The notes below the pieces were generated by a model that was not told where the DNA came from, did no database searches, and saw only the letters and a list, made by a program, of their open reading frames with translations. DNA of 64,000 nt from Limnomonas spitsbergensis (lineage: Eukaryota; Chlorophyta; Chlorophyceae; Chlamydomonadales). The stretch covers positions 372,001 to 436,000 of the forward strand of contig JAYJMM010000105.1 in assembly GCA_037349105.1 (NCBI GenBank), read 5' to 3'. Of the stretch, positions 1 to 12,600 are shown piece by piece. Every line of letters starts with the position of its first letter. The stretch's first letter is position 1. Made by a program: the position numbers and the translations under genes.

Positions 1-605
1 GCTAGAGCCTGGCTGCTGGCGTTGACATTCCAGCCGTCCACTTCTTCTGGCTGGAGCCGACGCACGCCTGACGCTCTGCGGTCTGCCTCCCGTATCTGTC
101 AAAAATCAATCAGACGGTAGGATTGATGAAAGGTCAGCAAACTTAAAAGTGTGGTGCAAGCCCTTCCCCCTCTCCTGTGTCTCGGTCGACATCGTGCTAA
201 ACAGTGCCGCACTCCTCACACACATACACATTCGGAAAAGTGTCATTACGAACCGTGCGAAGCGACCGCAACGGACACCCGGCGAACCCGAGAGCGGTCG
301 AGCGGAATCGTGACAACGTGCTCCCCGTAGCCGTATCCTTCGACGACTTGATGCATCCAACCAGGCCAAATCTGAATGGTGAGGTAGAGAACGAACCCTT
401 TGCTCTTTTCAAAGTCCGCACCACCCAAGAAGGGTCAGCTGACGATGAATCCCGTGTTCCACCCACCTTCGGTCGAGATGCTGTGATCGCTTTGAAAGCT
501 GCGAGCCATCCACGGCTGCCAGTGAAGGAGCTGTAGCTTGAAGAGAGAAATAAAGCTCTAGCTTGACGAGGAAGATATAGTTTAGATAGACGACAGAGAT
601 AAACG
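1..605. other. Region upstream of the ABCA gene; no firm gene
   Basis: No exon of a recognisable gene was found here. A 110-codon open frame at 204-536 (+) starts with Met and ends 70 bp before the ABCA start codon, but it resembles no family I know and could be 5' untranslated sequence. The opposite strand is also open over much of the stretch, which argues that neither frame is informative. The region presumably contains the promoter and 5' UTR of the ABCA gene. An in-frame TAA lies two codons before the ATG at 606, so that start is the first available in its frame. Confidence 0.4.
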
Positions 606-3600
606 ATGTCCTTACCACCTGGAAATTCCATTCTCACACCGGACGCTGGGGCCCCAGCAGGCTGCAAGGCAGCAACGGCTGATCGTCCTGCCAGCGGTCC
701 ACATGGCCTTAGGGGAGCTGCAGGTCCGGAGGACAGACGACGTCCCCCCACATTTTCTCAGCAGGTTACGGCGCTTCTCGGAAAGCAATGGGCGCTGCAG
801 GTAATCTGAAGTATGTTGAGACTGCACCCAGGATTGTGGTCTCCCCTGAGCAAGGAATCTCACATTTCAGCCACCAAAGCACAATTTATGGCCACTCACT
901 GGTGGCTCATCGACATGGAAGTTTGACAGCAGCATAGAGCGCACTACCCTCGCTCAGCCCTCCCTTCCTGGCAATCTTCCGCTGTATTTAGCGCCAAGAA
1001 AGCGTATGAGAGTTGCCAGTCCCATGCTCCTTACGGGCGCCCACAAGCCTGAACCAAACTGTACGGTTTGGTGTCCTCCCATTTTGGTGTGCTGACGAGG
1101 GGCGACCTACCGGTTACGCGTTAGGTGCACTGAGACGTGCACACTGCATGCACAAGGTGTCGCTACTGTAATCACAGAGTGCCCCTGCCTGTATCTCTTG
1201 AATGCCCCCATGAAAGGTGGAGTGTGAGCAAGCTCTCTTCTTGCTCATTTATTTGCACCCCTCCCCCCCCCCCTCACAGAAGCGGGCTTGGCTCATGAAT
1301 CTGTTCCTGATTCTGCTCCCGATCTTCTTCTGCATCGTCCTGATGCTTTTGCAATTTCTGGTTGACATTGAGCTGAGTGGCCGCAGCTACAAGTGTGGCT
1401 GCATGTGTACCAGCTGCTGCGACTGGACCGAGTCACCAGACAATGGTGTGTCATAAAACAGGGAGGTGGTGGTTGCGGCAGTACTTTTACCAATGCTCAT
1501 TAGGAGTGAAACAAACTCGGAAGAAACAGAGGAGTGAAACAGACTCCGAAAATGAAAGACAAGTAGCTTCGTCCCAGGGGGGCGAGCGGGTTGAGGATTT
1601 TTTTAGCATAAGACGAGGCCACGTCCATGTCGTCAATGCAACCTGACCACTTTGGGGGGCTGCCATGTGGTTTCGACCAAAGAAAGATGACCCGCCTGCG
1701 GCCAGGAACCCGAGTGATGGTTCATGCGGCAACAGGGCCCCTCCATCACTGGCTGGAACGCAGCAGAATTATAGATGTAGTGCACTCCAATGGCATTGGA
1801 CCTCGTGTGCCGATGTGGCTCCTGCCTTCGTCTGCTCCACTAAATCTCATGCAGTCGTGCCGCAATGAAAAAGTAAAGCAGGGTGTCATACGGTATTCGT
1901 TTCGCATGTGTTTTATAAGCTAACATAGGGGGAGGGAAGGGGGGCTGGGCATTAGGTACCCGGTATGGCGTGGCTTCTACCGGTATCCCATGTCGGTCTT
2001 GTGATATCATGTGAGGTCTATGAGCTGTGCCTCAACACATTTGCAACCAGGATTGTGTGCTGCAAAGGAACATGCCTGATACCAGACGTGACGTGAGCAG
2101 AAATTATTGAGGAGGCCTTGCTTGAATGCGTCCTGTGATGGACTGGAAGCAAGGGAACAAACCTCGCATTCCAGAGGAAGGAAGGGCTGGGGTTCTCATG
2201 AACACACATGTATGGCCTCAAGCTATCTTCAGCCCAACTTTAAGTCAGCGACTTCATCGACGCACTCAGCTCCTGCCGCCTGCACCTCCGTCTGTCCAAT
2301 CGTGCAACAGGGTACGTGTGGGAGTGCTATGAGGCTACGCTGGACAGGCCTTGTTCTCCCTCATCAAAGTGCAGTGTGAGTGAAGGTGCACCTGGGAGGA
2401 CCTCTCAGGCAACAGGCAGGGAAAGAGGGCAAGGCAGTGCTCCTCCCTCAGGCTTGGACATTATTTGATATTGATTCATCTGTTGCCGTGGGAACTTCTA
2501 AGCTGTGACCTGAGGTTGAAAGCAGATCTGTGATGCTACCGCAATTTTGACCTTGTGTGCAATGCGTTAGGGGAGGGGTCCTTTATATTGACTGATGCCA
2601 CATGGACGGATATGGCCCATGTAAGGTCAGAAACAGAAGTGTGGATTCGCCAGGCTGCCCAGGCATTGGTCAAGGCTGCTCCTGCCTGCATGAAAAAAAG
2701 TTACTAACGTCCTCGTTAGGGAGTGTGATGTTAGGCAGAACGGCAGCACGGGGCCGAAGCCGCTTGAGTACCATGGACACCCTGCAGGAATCCTAGCTGA
2801 GGAGCCCAGGACCGTCAGGGCTTTGTTTGGTATAGCTCTGGTCCCGAAAATTCTGGCAGGGTGCCAGGCTGCAGCCAACTAAGCCGCAGTTGGCAAGTGA
2901 AACATCAGTGGGTTGATGTACATGGGTTCAGCTCAGCAGCTCACCTGTTCTTGCCTGCTGTTATTTACCCCATCTACTGCTGCTGCTGCCTCTGTAGTCC
3001 TACAACGACAGTGTCTGTGGGGCGCAATACAGCTCGTACCAGCAAGTAGCCTTCTGCGACCTGGAGGATCCGCCGGTGTGGCCTGCGCTGCTGCAGGTAA
3101 GTGGGTACTGCTGCAGGCAGGGGCTTCATGAAGCCATTCGTGTCAGGAATCCCAGGGGCTTCACATGAATATGTGTTTATTTAAAGAGCACTTGGGCTGG
3201 CTAGGGTGCCATGCTTGGTTCGTGATGATGCTGTGGCTTGGATCAGGTCAAACTGAACCGGCCTGAGGAATTCCCCTTGTAGGAGGGGAGACATCCTCAC
3301 GGTCGCTGGGGCTTGGCAGCTTTGAGCGCAGCACGACTCGGTGCCAATGCGATGACCTTGCATGTGGATCCTTCCCTGCTGGTTCAGTGTTATGGTTCAG
3401 GCACCAGCACAGCTTGGGGTTGATTCATTGATGCTCCGCTGCCGTATCCTGCTGCCTGTGTTCCTGGATGAAATCTGCCCCCCCTGCTGCATGGCCTTCT
3501 CCCTATCAGATGCCCCCTGAGCAATATCGTGGGGAAGCAGTTGGAGGCGGGTCGGCAGGGTCATCAGCACCGGCCACTCGCTTCAACGAATCAGGGTCGC

Positions 3601-6600
3601 CTGTGTATTTACTATATACAGGTAGGGGTGAACTGAATGCTCGTTGAATTTGGGACAGGTATGTTTTCTGCTGCTGTGCTTCACGATCCTTGAGTTTGGC
3701 CGTTCCACAATCAAATGTGATTTTTCATCTCTCGCTAGGCAGCTTGTGAACAAGATTGAAGCCAAGCTGAATACCTCCAGGCCCCCTTCCCGCAAATTGC
3801 TCTGCCCTCGGAGTAATGTGAGGAAGGAACAGCAAGCCTGTAGCAAATTTCGGCCTATTAAACTTCTTGCCGTCCCTCCTCCCCCACCGCTTTGCTACCT
3901 GAGCAGGGAATAACAGGACTGAAGCGGATCAGCTCATGTCTCTGCTGATGCCAAAAGACGCAAACGTGATTGGATCCCGCATCATTACGGTATGGTATCC
4001 GCAGCATGTCATGGGTTGTAGGGGTTGGTTTGAATTTTAGGCAGTTCAGGAGGCAGGAAACGTGCACTCCCTCTTTCTCCAGTTTGACAGGACTTCTTTT
4101 TGTGTCTCAGACACCGCACCGCCGGTTTCTGCTGCATCTAAATTGCAAACTGGTCTATTTCCATAGCTCCAGGCAGTGTGACCTGGAAGGCCTGGAAAGA
4201 TAGAGGTCACGCATCCCGGAAATGTTCACAAGGCTAGCGGTCCCGCACGCGTTCAGGGCCAAATTATAAGCCCCCACGACCAGTATCTCTGGATTTTTAG
4301 ATCTTGGGCATGAGAGAAGAACTGTCAGGATTCGGGCCTGGCTAATCTTGGCTACCAGAACGGGATCTCGCATGCTACTGAGTCAGCAACAGACTGATAG
4401 CCCAACACTTGTGCATGGCAGGCGGCAGCAGCAGGTGCTCAAAGCGGCGCCACTGGGCTCAGCGCCTCGACACTTGCCTCAATAAATCTGTGCAACACTT
4501 CAAGGCAGGAGCTGACCAGCCTACTGGCAGGAGGCAGCAACACCAGCAACACCAGCAACATCAGCGCAGCTGCTGCATCGGGCGATGCTGTCGCACAGGG
4601 AATTGCAGCTCTGACAGGGTTTCTTGCCAACTACAGCATCACTCTGGGTGAGCTGGCATCCTCACAAGGGTTCGCCAATTCTTGATTGGGGCTCAGGTTC
4701 TTTGCATGTTTGTATAAATATTCAGGCAACTGGCAGGCACACGAAACGCTCCTATCTTTGGGATGCCCGGTGAAATGCTGAATTGAAGTGCTGTCAGCCA
4801 TGGATTGTGATGCTGCCTCTCAGCGGACGATATCACGTTATGTTGAGCGATTTTGCAGACGCATTTTGCCAAGCTTCGCTGCCCTCTTGGGCATCTTCAT
4901 GCCTCAAAGGGCTGTTACTGCAAATCTTATTATCTGTCCATTAGGCCCAACTAACCCCACTGGCCCTCACTAGCCCCCACTGGCAGTCTGGCGCACCTGA
5001 CAATGCTTACTGTCACAAAGGTCACAAGCAGCTCGTAGCTCAACCCTGTGCACCGCCGAAGCTTCAATCTGCCCCGTCCTTTCCTCGCAGGCTCAGCCAC
5101 CACGACATCTCCGACGCTTCTCATCGAGCCCGGCTTCTTTTCAGGCTCCCCGCTGTATGGCGCAGCCCTCGCAAGCGGCGGGGGCAGTAGCGGACGCAAC
5201 ACTTTCAGTTCATCCTCTGCATCGTCCACAGATGTCACCCAGGTAAGCATCATCCGTGTTGAGCGACTAGAAGCCTGTACCACTTCAAGCACTCCACTTC
5301 AGTGATGATCAGAACCACAGATTACCCAACACTGGTTAGCATGATGGGTATCACGGGAGAGGAGTGGAAGTCTTCGTTCTGTCTCAGTCAGGGCTGTCTA
5401 GTGCCTTACAACAAAAATCAACCGCTCCTGGTCCCGTGCTCCTTGTTCCAGGTACTCCCCCTGTACTACATCTCTCCCAACTGCTCTGCCCTGGGCACTA
5501 CGGACCTATACGTGATGAATCAGCTCAGCTGCGGTTTCAGAGGTGCCCTCGGGGTGCCCATGATCTGCACCAGCACAATGCCCCTGTGGTGAGAAAAGGA
5601 GGGGGGCTACTGGGTATTTCAATGAACCCTAGCACACTTGTCATGAACCCTGGGAACTTTGTTTGGAGATGCGGGTTGGCCACTTGCATGCAAGCTGTGT
5701 TCCGTATCCATCCAGCTGTAGGTTGAGTGACGTGGGCTCCTTTTGTGCCTTCATCTGGATATGTTGAGCTGGTGTTGCAGGGGCATGATGGGTATCCATC
5801 CACTGAGACACCTTGATTAGTGATGCTGCAAGGGGCAGATGAGAATTTGAATAATATGATCAAGTGGATACATTTCTACCCAGCATATCTCCAGCCCCTC
5901 CCACTCCTTGTTACAGCGTCCATGCATCCATCTGATGGCCTTGGTCAAAAGAGCCAGAAAATGCAGGCACCAAGGAGGAGGTTCCAAGGTAGAAAAGGAA
6001 TGTGAATCTGAAAAAGTACAGCTGGTCAGACAAACAAACACCAGACAGCCCGAGGGGGTGGAGATGGAGCAAATCAATGGCAAGAGCTGGAATGCTGGAT
6101 ACCCCTCCTTGCCCCTTTCCTCCTTCAAACCACGGTGCAACAGTATTTGATATATCCCGAGGCCCACCTATTGCGCTCCTCTTGGTGTCATGAGCTGTGC
6201 AGGGCAAGCACCTGCAACCTAATATCTGATGTTGGGGCCAACCATGCAGGCCCTTCCTATCCCCCCTGATTAAGATCAAGATTCCCCCCTGATAAGATCC
6301 CCCTGCATGCCTGGACCCCGGACCCTGGACCTGCAGGGCTAGTTCTGCGGAGGAGGTCAACTCCTACCTGTACTGCGGCTGGAAAGGATCGGGCTGTACC
6401 GCGGAGACCTACGATGCCATCGGGGCAGCTGGATCTAAGACAGCCGGGGGCAGCGGCGGCAGCGCTGTGGCAGCCGTTCCAGGCAGCAGCAGAGGCATCA
6501 TTCAAGTACCCAGCCTGAACATTGACTGGGGGGATACCGCTGCGGGCACTCGGCTTGACGCCACTGTTTGGGTCAACAACAGCAACCTGCAGGTCAGCAA

Positions 6601-9600
6601 ACAACCACAAGCGACTGTTCACAACAGGTTAAGGCCCAAAGGCAACAGGCGTCTTAGGCGCTCTGCCTCCTTCGTAAAATTGTACCTCCCTGCCCTGCCT
6701 CATTGAGTGGACTGTTCACCAGTCCTGCCTTCCTGCAGGAGCTCCTCTGTCGACCCTGTCTCCACAACATCGCCCATCAAGCCTTGCTTCCTCCTTGAAG
6801 CTTTGAACTTGAAGGAGGAAGCAAGGCTTGATGGGCTTCTTGAATCTAGACTCGTTGGTCATGCCGCCTGGACTGGGCCAACCTCGTTGCCTGGGGCTGA
6901 CCGTCTTGCTGCTGTTGCCATGTTGTTTGTTTCCCATCCCAGGCACAAGTCACACCCAGCAACCAGCGCTGGCCGGGTGCCATCAATGCTGCCGTCAATG
7001 CATTCCTCAAGCAGATGGAAGGCCCCGAGACGGAGATTAGGCTGACGGGTAAGCTATTGTTGTGGAGGGAGGGAGGGAGGCAAATGAAGGGTTTTTACTT
7101 GCGCACTCAATGAACCTCGTGATATCTGGAGGCGGCAAATGTGACTCTCCAAGAGAGGGAGGTGGGATGGCTACTCATAGAGCAACCCAGCTAAAAGAAC
7201 ATAGTATCTTAACCTTCAGTGTGTGGTGAACAGAACGTCTCATTCCTCCCAGTGTGCACTACCCAGCACTGCCAGTCAAGACTGGCAGCACTTCCGGCAC
7301 TGCCTAGAACTGCCAGAGCTGCCCAGCCCTGCCCAGTCCAGGCTGATCAGTTGGTGTGTGGAGATTAGCACAGAAACACTCTGGAAGAAATGTCGACCGT
7401 TGGGGCGCATCAGGCCAAGTGTGCATCACCTGACAGGACCAAGTCAGTGTGTGTAACCTAGAGAGTCTCTGGCGTAACCTAACTCAGAGCGAGCTTCACT
7501 GCAAGCCTGGTCAGCAGTCCATGCTGCCTTTCATGGCCCAAGCACTTTTCTTCACCAGTGCCTCATCGATCGCGTTGCTGCTGTCATGCATGAAGGTGTC
7601 AAAGACTTCCCCGTGAAAGGTACCAAGCTCAACCTCAGCTTTTCGGCGCTGCTGGGCCCCGTCTTTTTCATGTGGGTCATGCAGCTGCTGCTGCCCACCT
7701 ATGTCCATGGCCTGGTCACTGAGAGGAGCGGCGGGCAGCTTGGGCTGATGAGGCAGCAAGGGCTGGGGCATGGCCCCTACTACGCCGCCACCTACATCTG
7801 GACGATGGCGCTGTACGTGGTGTTCATGCTGGTGTTTGTGGGATTTGGAGGGGGCATTGGGCTGTCCATCTTCACCAAGACGGTGCCGGGCGTCCAGGTG
7901 AGGCCGCCGCAGGCTCCAATGCAGGCGCCAGAATTTAAATTGGCTGAAATATTCTCGGCAGGGGAGGGGCCACTGGACGCGAAGATTTGATGGGTCCTGG
8001 AACATTCATGACACATTTCTTGACTTGATATGCTCTGGGGCGTGGATTGGTAAGGCCTCCCCTGTTGGCCAACGTATTAGAGCAGCAGTTTTTGACTAGT
8101 GTTTGGGTTGGTGGGTGTTTTGACCTCAGGTCTCCTTATGAGACCCCTGATATTTGTGATATGAAAGTGTAGTAGTTTTTCCCCTCCTGACGCTCCTGGG
8201 CTGAGACCTCCTTCAATCTGCGGCACACTCTGCCTTCTGTCCCATGCAGGCCATCCTGTACCTGCTGTGGGGTCATATCATGATTGCGTGCTCCCTCTGG
8301 ATTTCCTCACAATGGACCAACGCAAACAGTGCAGTGCTGACCTCCATCGCGGCCGTCATATTCACGGGGCTCGTCGCAAACCTGGTGGTAGTGCAGGCAA
8401 GTCCCTAGCTGCTGAAGAGGAGGCTGCAGTAGGGATAGTGGCTCCATGCATCATGCTCCATTCACCCCTCCTTTGCATCCTCGCACATCCATGCGCATCC
8501 CATGTGAAGCCTTGATTTGCCTTTGTAGAGGCTTTCACAAACACCAACGCCTGCAAGGCGCTCTCCTCACTCCCTCAGCATAACGCTATCTTGGTAGTGA
8601 AAACAGGGAATCGTGCATTTGCTGATACTGGTAAGCTATAGCCCCTCTATAAGTTTATTTCCCACAAGCTGTATACAATTTATTTATCCATGTGCTGCCT
8701 TCTCACGCAGTTTGTGCAAAGTGGGCCAGAGTGGCTGGCCATCGTCTTGGAGCTAGTGCCGTCATTCACTCTCTTCAGGTGAGCTGAGTCAGAACCTAAG
8801 CTGGACCTGTTAAGCTGAATTGCACCTTAGCGGGAACGAGTGAATGAGCGCTGAATTGTGCCTGAATCTCCTATCGCAATGATCAAGGCGTATATATTAG
8901 CAGTTGGCCCAGACTAAACTACTCCCTGCACTTCTCTCCCAGCCTTGCTTTCTTCCTTTTTTTCGAATTTCACTCAGTCACTTGTTGTTTGCCACCTGAC
9001 AGGGGTCTGTTCGAGATGAGCCAGTATGCTTTCCTGGCCGAGGGCAACGGAGGGCCAGGTGAGCTCGCCTCAGCAGTCCAACCACAAGTATTACACCATG
9101 TGGCACGATTTGTCCCTCTTCTTTATAATGGATATTTGATCCCACAGGTTCGAGTTAATTACCCAACATGCGCAACATCTAGAAGCCAACATGCAGGTCT
9201 GAATACATTATCTGTTGCTGCACTCTGGTATCAGCCCCGCCTTAAACTCATGCTTGGATCTTTGTCCCCCCCCCCCCTTTATTAGCGCTCCCCCCGCACC
9301 ACCCACCCTCAGGTCTCACCTTTGCCGCACTACACGACCCCAAAAACGGGATGATCTTGGCATGGATCATCATGGGCGTTGAAACGGCGGTTGTCGTGTT
9401 TGGTGCCTACTACTTCGAACAGGTGGGCTCGGGGTGCAGTCCATTTGGGGCGCAGTCCGTGAACACTCAAGTGTGAGAGCATGGGAGGTGCTTCTCCTCA
9501 GCCCCAGCCCGTAAAATGTAAGCCCTAAACCATCAATTACCAATAACGCAGCTAGTTTTTTTATTAAGCTCCCAACAAACCCTACCCTCGGCCCTCATGC

Positions 9601-12600
9601 CTCACAGCTTGCAACCATTCCCTTGAATTTGACATGAGAACTTGCACCGGCATGGCCATCTATGGGGTGTGATGATGGATCTAGGTGCCATCAGGATCTC
9701 AGTGGGGAGACAGTGTGATTGCATCATTGTGTCCCTTTCCTGCTGGCTGGCAAAATGCGCGTCCCTGTTCTGCTTGTGTAGGTGTTTGGCTCTGGGTCTG
9801 ATGGACGCCGCCTGCACCCCTTCTTCCTTTTGGGATACAAGCTGGGGCCGGGCGACCCTCGAGGCTGGGCCTGGTTCATGCCCCGCAGAGGAGCGCGACT
9901 GTCCAACTGCCTGCGCCCAGGCCTATCGTCCAGAGCTGTAGGTGGGGCTGCCCTGCCCCACAACGATGCACTCCCGCGCCGCAACCTGTCCTCGTCCTCT
10001 GACGTCGAAGCCGGCATCCGCGCAGCAGCCTCGCATGTGGGGGGAGAGCGGACCACTGGATCCAATCAGCTGCGCACAGATCTGGGTCATCCCATTGCGC
10101 AGCATCCCACATGGGTTGAAGCTGGCCACCCGTCTTCAGCCGCACGTCCTGAAACACCACCAGCAGCTCATGCCACCGTCCAGGCACCAGTAGCACTAGG
10201 GATCCAAGTCGAGCGTTTGGAGCCGTTTGATCCAGCCTCTGCTCTGTCCACCTCGATTTTTAACGAGGCAGAAGACGTGGCAGTTGAGCGCCTCAGGGTG
10301 GAGGTGGCCTGGGCCTGCCTGGATGAGCGCCCCGGTGGGCATCCCGCCCCGCCGTCGTCAGCGGCAACTGCAGGAGTTGTACCCGCCTGCCACGTTGAGC
10401 CTGCATTGCCAGCAGTTTCCACGTTGCTGCCTGTGGATGCGGGATACAATGTTGCTTCCAGTAAGGGACCGGCCGCAGAGTGGAGCGTGGCGATGGGTGT
10501 GATCGCTGGCGAAGTGAAGGCGGGAAGCCGGGTCGGTGGGAGCGGGGATGCTCCACCGCCGGCCCTGCTGCTGAGGGGCTTGCGCAAGGTGTATCCCAGC
10601 AAGGTGCGGGGTTGATGGCAGCGGGGTTTTAGGATCTTGTTCTGAAACGGGAGGTAAGGTGAGCAGGGAGAGTAAGAAAAACAGAGAAAACGACATGGGG
10701 CAAAAAACTGTTCAGAAGAAGAAGAAAAAAACAGTCACACCTACCTGTGTTCCAGGGCTGCAGGCTGAAAACTCCGCTTGGCTTATACCCTGAAAGGCTT
10801 ACTCCTTGTTGCCATTGCTATAAGGAGAAATTTTTGCATGCAGGGCATAGAGCAACTCTGGCTTCAGAGCCGTACTTGCTTCACACACCCCACACTTCTT
10901 TACTTTGTTCCCAGCAGCAGACGCTGGCCCCAATGAGCGCCTTGCAGTAATAGAAACATGCAGGTTGCTCCTTTCTCAGCACGCATCCCCCCCTAGGTCC
11001 ACCCTGCTTCCCTGGCCCTCCTTATGTAGGATGGGCGCTTGCCGGTCAAGGTGGCTGTGTCTGATCTGTCCCTCATGGTATCGCGGCATGAGTCCTTCGG
11101 CCTGCTGGGCCCCAACGGAGCTGGGAAGACAACCGTGCTGCGCATGATGCAAGGTGGGCCGAAAACCAGCCGTGTAAAACTGAATCATGCAACTGATTGA
11201 TGTAACTTCTCCGAACCACAAGTAAAGCATGCATCGGCCACGAGTAGAGCCACTCAACTTAGAAGCTATGACCCCCATTATTTTAACCAGGGACTGCTCC
11301 CTTGACCCTCCCTGTCCTGGCAGGCATGCTGGAGCCCAGCGCTGGAAGCATCTCTGTGTGTGGGAAAGACATCGCCGCCCACCCCTGGGAATGCGCTCTG
11401 CAGGTGCACTGGGCACAGGGGAGGGAGAAGAGGAGGAGTGGGAGGAGTGGAGAGGGCACAGGGGGGGAGTGGGCACAGGGGAGGGGAGAGGAGGAGGAAG
11501 CCCTAGGCACCATTACCTAGGCACCATTCCTGCACTGGGCACAGGGGCGGGGAGAGGAGGAGGACGCCTTAGGCACCATGCCTGATACCGGGTATGATGT
11601 GCACTGACGGACTCGATGCACTGGGGACGGGGCAATATAAAAATGCACTAGTTGTTTTCTGCTCAGCAACAGATGAGCCGTACCAGATTCTTGCAGGGGT
11701 CCATGGATTGGAAACCAATTGACCCCCCCCCTCCTCTCTTACTCCTCCTGACGCCCGTCCTTCCTGTTCGTGTTATGCAGGTGGGCATCTGCCCGCAACA
11801 CGACACATTGTGGCCGTCCATGACTGCTCGCGAGCACCTCCTCTGCTACGGGCGCCTCAAGGGCCTGTCTGTGAGGAAGACCCGTCATGGCCGCGCGCAA
11901 CCACCCACACAAACGGATCTATCTGTTGTGACCCACTTGCCTGGGGCACCTGGTCCTAGATTCGGTTTGCCGGATCTGGATTTGGATCTAGATGCAGATA
12001 TGGATCTGGCTGTCAGCGTAGAGCAGTGCTTGATGGACGTGGGACTTCAGGGGGCTGTGGCGGACCAGCCATGCCACACATACAGGTGCGGGGACCAGGT
12101 CATCGACTCAAGTGTGTGACCTGCGAACTGAATCTTGCCTGCCGCATCGCTTGGAAAGGATGTATTTAAAGGAGATCTTGTCCAGCCTATCGAACTGCTT
12201 GCCCGCATATCGCTGTCTGTTGCTGCATGTCCTTCGGCGCGTCCTGCGACCCTGCTACTTCATACTCTCTGCCTGGCTCCTTGCTGCCCTAGCTACATCA
12301 CTACATAAGTAACTAGTCTCCTGCACCTGTCCTGACACCCTAACCGTCATTGCCCTGTGCCCCTTTCAGTGGCGGCATGAAGCGGCGACTCAGTGTGGCC
12401 ATGTCACTGGTGGGGCGGCCTCAAGTGGTGTATCTGGACGAACCCTCAACAGGCTTGGACCCGGCATCAAGAAGACAGCTGTGGAAGGTGTGTGGGGAAC
12501 GGTATCGAGCAGCAGAAGTATGGAAATGTATGACTGGGTGACTACTCTTCTGGCAAGGGAGCAGTTCTGGATGGTGTGGCCTGAGGTTGTGGGCTATGTG

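Noticed and set aside
197..751. 184-codon minus-strand open frame across the first ABCA exon
   Set aside because: It is antisense to the ABCA start exon, has no family resemblance and no splice or start context.
9140..9175. 'ggttcgagtt' resembling a tRNA B box
   Set aside because: No matching acceptor stem or A box was found around it; it lies in an ABCA intron.
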